DNA of 64,000 nucleotides from Artemisia argyi (lineage: Eukaryota; Streptophyta; Magnoliopsida; Asterales; Asteraceae): positions 129,109,823-129,173,822 of the forward strand of contig CM060685.1 of assembly GCA_030686995.1 (NCBI GenBank), written 5' to 3'. The position numbers were made by a program, and so were the translations under genes. Under the pieces are notes generated by a model. It did no database searches. It was not told the origin of the DNA and saw only the letters and a list, made by a program, of their open reading frames with translations. Positions 58,540 through 64,000 of this stretch are shown piece after piece (position 1 is the first letter of the stretch; each line of letters starts with the position of its first letter).

Positions 58540-61257
58540 CAGTTTAGTCGTTTACTCCTTTGAGCACGCGATACGAGACTACTGCTTTGTGTGTCTGTAA
58601 TAGTCACACTTGCTTCATTCTCGGATATTTGTATCTGTGATGTAAAACCAAATGACCGAAGCTGTTGATCTTCCCCAACAATTCGCACACCTTTTAATTG
58701 AAAAATGCCCGTTGGAAGACTACATATGCCTGAACGTGTTATATCCAACTCTTTTAAACAGTATAAACGTCCCATTTCCTCAGGTAACTTCATAATCTGT
58801 CGACATTCATTGAGATGTAAAGATATTAGACTTTTCATCTTACAGATACTGTTCGGTAAATCCTGTAAAACCTTACAATCCGTAAGGATTAGCTTCTCTA
58901 AACATTGTAATCGCCCAAGATCCTCTGGTAACTTCTCAAGAAGTGAACAACATACAATCTCAAGCGATTTCAGTTGATTCAAGATACAAATGCTATCTGG
59001 AAGGTTTTTAATATCAGTTGATGAAAACTTTAGCTCCTCTAGAAATACTAACCGGTTTAGGTCCTTGGGTACTTCTGGAATACTGCCTTCAAGTGTAAGC
59101 TTTCTTAAACATTGTAATCCACAAATGCTTCTTGAAAATCTCTCAAGGTTTGTACAAGCACAAAGAACAGTAGAAATAAGCGTTTCAAGATTCCCAAACG
59201 ATGAAGCTGGACCTTCTTTATAAAAACATGAAAACTTTAACTATGGAAATTTATTGTCAGAGTGCATTGGGGAAACATTTGTGGGCTCTGCAATCAGACG
59301 TAACTCAGATAAAGAACGGACCTTATGTAAATCAAGCTGTTTGTCAAACAAAAAAGACTTGAAACTCCCACAACCACTTAAGTTTAAGAAGGCAAGATTT
59401 CTCAGACATCCAACGGGAGCATTAATATCTACCAAACCATAACAATTTTCAAGATTTAACCTTTTGAGATTTGGAGTGAGCCCAAGGTCAAGGATCCTCA
59501 ACTTTGAATGACTGAGGTTGAGCTCTTCGAGCTTTAGATTTTCAACGGGCATTTGAAGTTCTACCAAATCAATACACCCTTTGAGTATAAGCCTCTTAAG
59601 ATTCGGAGTATTCCCGAGGTAAAGGTTTGTCAGCTTTGAATGACTGAGGTCAAGATGTTCGAGCTTTAAACTTTCAGCAGGCATTTGAAATTCTACTAAA
59701 TCATTACATAATTTGAGTTCTAGCGTCTTTATATTTGGAGTATTCCCAAGGTGAATGGTCTTCAACTTTGAATGAATGAGGTCGAGATATTCGAGCTTTA
59801 GACTTTCAGCAGGCATTTGAAGTTCTACCAAATCATGACAGCCTTGGAGTATAAGCGTCTCAAGATTCGAAGTATTCACGAGGTGAATGGTCTTCAACTG
59901 TGAAAGACTCACGTCGAGATATTTGAGCTTTAGATTTTCAACGGGCATTTGAAGTTCTACCAAATCAATACAGTCAATACACTCTTCGAGGATAAGCGTC
60001 TCAAGATTCGGAGTACTCCTGAGTTGAAGGGTCTTCAACTTTGAATGACTGAGTTTTAGCTTCTTAAGATTTGGAGTATTCCCGAGGTGAAGGTTTGTCA
60101 ACTTTAAATGACTGAGGTCAAGATGTTCGAGCTTTAAACTGTCAGCAGGCATTTGAAATTCTACCAAATCATGACAGCCTTGGAGTACAAGCGTCTCAAG
60201 ATTCGGAGTATTCACGAGGTGAATGGTCTTCAACTGTGAAAGACTCACGTCGAGATATTTGAGCTTTAGATTTTCAACGGGCATTTGAAGTTCTACCAAA
60301 TCATTACACCCTGCGAGTATAAGCGTCTTAAGATTCGGAGTATTCCCGAGGTGAAGGTTTGTCAGCTTTGAATGACTGAGGTCAAGACATTCGAGCTTTA
60401 AACTTTCAGCAGGCATTTGAAATTCTACCTAATCATTACACAATTTGAGTTCTAACGTCTTTATATTCGGAGTATTCCCGAGGTGAAGGTTTGTCAACTT
60501 TGAATAACTGAGGTTAAGATATTCGAGCTTTAAACTTTCAGCAGGCATCTGAAATTCTACCAAATCATTACACCATTTGAGTTCCAGTGTCTTCAGATTT
60601 GGAGTGTTCCCGAGGTGAAGGTTTGTCAACTTTGAACCAGTGAGGTCAAGATGTTCGAGCTTTGAATGATGATCAGCAGATATATGAAGCTCTTCGAAAT
60701 CATGACAATAGTCAATAGTCAACTGCTCAAGATTTGGAGCCAAACTAAGGTCAAAGGTCCTCAACTTTGATAACCCGATTCTGAGGAACCTGAGGTTATT
60801 TAGAACCTAACATAAGTAAATAATACTAGTAATAATTAATATTGGTGCAATGACAAACCAAAGATATATAGGATCATAATGAATCAAGAAAAACAACAAA
60901 TTAACCATTATTCTACCTTTTCTTCTCCATCTTCGCAAAGTTGAACAATATTGCTAATAACCATTTCAAGTCCAACAAGATTTTTTCCTTGAAATGAATT
61001 CGGTAATCTTGAAAAAGGAAAACCAACCCATCTCATAAATTGTAAGGAACTTGGAAGGTATTCACTAACTTTATCAAATTGAACAATATTGCTGTAAAAA
61101 TAATCCTCTACGAGATCTATGTCAATAAATCTAAGATCCTTCAATTTTGCTAGACCTTTTATTGCAATTTCAGCACTGAAACCTGGTGAATAAAAGTATA
61201 GACATTTTGTTGCTTGGGTACCCTGAAATCGAAAAAACATGACCATGATTAAATTCC

Positions 61258-61288
<31 letters not shown>

Positions 61289-62506
61289 CTTAATTTCCAG
61301 CAAATCGAAATTTTTTAAACTATCGGACTAGAAATGGAATATCCAGCAAATCACATGGACAAAAAATGTAGTTAGCTTTTTTTCTTAAATGGTAAATTGA
61401 TTCTTACCCGCTCATTAGTCAATATATACTCAATTTCCTTATCAACCCACAATCGGCTATGTCTTTGAGGTTCCTCCGGGTGTGACCGACGAACAATATT
61501 CCTTCCCATTTCTTCTAAATGGTCATGCATTCCTAAGGACCCATATTGAGAAATAGTTATAAGAGATTTCTGCTCAAGAACTCTTAAACCAATTTTAGCA
61601 TGGAATCCACGACTTTCAAGCACTCGGATTGCTTTGTCTTCCTCCCAACCTCTAAGTAAGCATGCAATATCCAGAAAAATTTCTTTATAATCCTGCTCAA
61701 GACTATTATAGCTTAATTCCAATTTTTTCAATGTTTCCTCCAACGGAATTGTTTTTAGTCTTTCTATGGCATCTTTCCATTCAATTTCATCTTTACCACA
61801 TAGAAATGAACCCAAAACTTTTAGAGTCAATGGAAGACCAGCCGCATACCGTACAACTTGCATCGATAGCTCTTTGTAACCTTCGATTTCAATCTCTCTC
61901 CCAAATGCATACCAACGGAACATGAAAATTGCTTCATCATTCGATAACAAATTGACACCATGAATCGAGTTCACTCCGTATGCATGCAGCACTTGCTCAT
62001 CTCTGGTTGTTATGATAATTGTAGTTCCCGGCTTGAACCAACTACGAACGGTTAACGCCTCAAGTTGTTCTATGTGATCCACATCATCTAGAACAACTAG
62101 AACCTTTCTAGTGTGCAAGAACTTTTTCATCATATTTTTCCCGTCAGAAACACTACTTACTCTAATGTTATTAACATTTAGTACATCTGAGAGTACTTGC
62201 TTCTGCAACTTCTTCAAACCCGACAAAGAGGTTTTTGAAATTTCCCTAACATTTTCTACAAAGCTTTGACCCTCAAACTGAACGGATATATGATCAAAAA
62301 CAGCTCTGGCCAAGGTTGTCTTCCCAATTCCTCCCATGCCCTTGATCCCTATCATACGAACATCATCAACACTGATTTCTAAAGATGACACAACATCATT
62401 TACTCGGGTCTCCATGCCTATTAATTTTCCATCAACATCCGAGTTAATGAAACGCAACTCTAGTTATATCTCTTCAACAATCTTTTGGATAAATTTAGCT
62501 TCATGT
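58540..62506 (-). pseudogene. TIR-class NB-ARC-LRR resistance gene, three in-frame stops
   Basis: Exons (minus): 62506-61408 (NB-ARC), 61222-60917, 60806-58540 (LRR), with GT-AG introns. NB-ARC motifs: P-loop GMGGIGKTTLARAVF, kinase-2 KVLVVLDDVDH (final Asp after LDDV is the TIR class), RNBS-B GTTIIITTRDEQVL, GLPLTLKVLGS, DIACLLRGWEED, and GMHDHLEEMGRNIV (MHD). Exon 2 carries the usual pre-LRR linker. Stops: TAA at 62462, just inside the NB-ARC exon; TAG at about 60426; TAG at about 59238. No TIR exon (such as an FLSFRGEDTR-like block) is seen up to position 64000. Intact relatives detect pathogen effectors in the cytoplasm or nucleus and trigger cell death. The copy lies tail-to-tail with the DCD gene. 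Confidence 0.85.
59460..60690 (-). repeat. Tandem 132-bp LRR-coding repeats, about nine units
   Basis: Each unit encodes ~44 residues, two leucine-rich repeats, built on MPAESLKLExLDLSHSKL, TNLHLGNTPNLKTLELK, CNDLVEFQ. A second version (MPVENLKLKYLDVSLSQLKT, IHLVNTPNLETLVLQGC) is interspersed. One unit is altered by a ~24-residue insertion-like step (KLKLSHSKLKTLQLRSTPNL), another by CIDCIDLVE. Confidence 0.9.
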
Positions 62507-64000
62507 CTGTATGTAAAATAAGATTCAATAAGCTTGTTAAAAATCCTACTTGAACAATCAATTTCAGATAATAACACATACAATTGTATATAAAGTAATG
62601 GCATAGAATCAGCTATCAGTTAGATACTAGATAAATAACAGATAGGCTGGGCATAAGGTAAATTTTTTCTGGGTCAAAACAGGTTTGAGTCTACCCGCAA
62701 ACACTTCCCTTCAACATCTAACTTATAACATACTCATTTAAATGCATTAAAGCTGTTTTAAGATTATATGCACTACAGAAAAAATCATAAGTTTGTGAAT
62801 AAAAAACTGCTTTAAGGTTATATGCATTAAAAATACTACCATGTTAGGATAGTTATTTACCCATTTGAACCGTTTGAGATGAAACATAAGCCATTAATTA
62901 TGTATAATTATGTATATATAAATAAATAAAACTAGAATCTATCGTTATGGTGAATGTGGTAAGCAATGACTAAACTTATTTGAATGTAACTCTATGATGA
63001 TATATCAATAATAATGAGATAGATGGTGTCTCAGACAATTTAATTGACTTTTCTCAGTTTCAAAGCGAATGGGTGGTTTTAGTGTACTGCTAAAAACTGT
63101 TTATGTGAGTGTAAACAATCACTTAAAAATATAAAGGTTGGTACCTGTTAATCTCTTTAAGCAGACAAGTAGTTAAAATAAAGCAATTCCAAGCATCTTG
63201 GGGCTTCTTTACTCGAAAATAAGGAGATTAGCTATTTCATCCAAACACTATGAAGTGTCACTTAGATGATTAAAGACAACAATTTGCAAGGTAAGGGTGT
63301 CAAAATTCTATTAGAACTAATGACCTGTTTCGTATTTGTCTTGTAGGTATTAAAGCTAAAAGCCTCCAAGTTCTCCTACACCTACCAAGTAGTAAGTTCT
63401 TCCCTACAGAAAACCAATTGGATAAGGTGTTTGAAGATATTTCTAGCTATTCCTTCAGCTTTTTCTCTAGAACCTCATTTTAAAATCACTCGCTATATTT
63501 CTCCTCTTACAGAAAGAAAAAGAGAAATAATAAAGATGTAGAAATCCATGAAATATGGCAATAACTTATGTTTCTTGGTATTCACATTGCTACCGATTAT
63601 TTTACCTATTATTTATATTAAGTTTCAACTTTTAAAACGAAATGCAGGAACTGAAAGCTTAAAGCTTGAGTTGAGACAGCCAAAAAGACCTAGAAATGCA
63701 GGTTTGATACACATCGAAATAAGAAGCACTGCTACTTAGTGTTTAAAAGGGGTTTGATTTACATTTTGCAGCTAAAGGTGAAAAGTCGGGTGAGTTGAAC
63801 GTGTGAGATAACAAGTCAAAAGGGTCTCTTAATAAACTTTTGTTAGATTTTTACAAATGCTTAGTATGTAAAACATGTTTTTACAAAAATTCAAGTATGA
63901 AAACTTGCGGTAAATACACATTTATAAACCTGTACAGTATTTTGAGCGTTAGTTAATAATTTATGCAAAACTAAGCCGAGATTTATCTTTTCATATCACC
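62507..64000. other. No gene seen; probable first intron or 5' flank of the resistance gene
   Basis: AT-rich on both strands. A 63-residue plus-strand ORF (63548-63739) has a hydrophobic start but nothing supporting it. The acceptor CATACAG just above 62506 shows that an upstream exon once existed. Confidence 0.45.

Noticed and set aside
58446..58540. C-terminal extension of the LRR ORF ending in poly-Phe
   Set aside because: Created by reading past the GT donor at 58539 into an A-tract.
60908..61303. Poly-Phe N-terminus on the exon before the LRRs
   Set aside because: The exon starts at the acceptor at 61222; the poly-Phe comes from an A-tract in the intron.

Overview
This is plant nuclear DNA, AT-rich and dominated by nested transposable elements, with two host-type genes at the right end. 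It has GT-AG (and one GC-AG) introns, Ty1/copia and Ty3-type LTR elements primed by initiator Met tRNA, a MULE carrying a Ulp1-like peptidase gene, hAT, Helitron, PIF/Harbinger and LINE copies, a DCD-domain gene and a TIR-class NB-ARC-LRR gene. The extra ORF downstream of pol in the 25-37 kb copia element resembles proteins I recall from Asteraceae genome annotations, so a daisy-family plant (a eudicot in any case) is my best guess; this rests on memory, not on a search.

Layout. 1-2101: 3' end of a SIRE-like copia element. 2102-3901: unassigned sequence, probably LTR-derived. 3904-7983: non-coding Ty3-type element with a 2.4 kb 3' LTR and a truncated 5' LTR. 8131-10961: non-autonomous hAT element with a perfect 8-bp target-site duplication (TSD), built around an ~890-bp tandem repeat. 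11152-18495: decayed copia element on the minus strand. 19709-20060: short Helitron. 20300-41933: a KI-MULE (Kaonashi-type) transposon with 172-bp terminal inverted repeats and a perfect 9-bp TSD. It holds a broken transposase gene (plus strand) and a DUF1985/Ulp1-like peptidase gene (minus strand). A young 11.8 kb copia element (25170-36984, 5-bp TSD, near-identical LTRs) has inserted into the peptidase exon. 42.0-47.5 kb: foldback elements and MITEs, a second Helitron and a second hAT element. 48.2-50.3 kb: LINE ORF1 without reverse transcriptase. 50.9-51.5 kb: fossil PIF/Harbinger transposase. 52108-52349: Tourist-like MITE.

Host genes. A three-exon DCD-domain gene (54453-57000, plus) looks intact. 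Convergent to it is a TIR-class NB-ARC-LRR resistance gene (58540-62506, minus). Its LRR exon has a recent tandem expansion of a 44-residue unit, but it carries three in-frame stops and no TIR exon is visible before the window edge, so this copy is probably a pseudogene.

Most unusual signals. (1) Each of the three copia elements carries its own short motif scattered through the LTRs and the interior, and in two of them through coding sequence. (2) The young copia element has a minus-strand ORF with a well-placed TATA box, between pol and the extra sense ORF. (3) The peptidase gene's visible exons are all phase 0 and were open until the copia insertion, while the transposase of the same MULE has stops. 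(4) Stops inside the transposons fit C-to-T or G-to-A changes, whereas two stops in the resistance gene do not.
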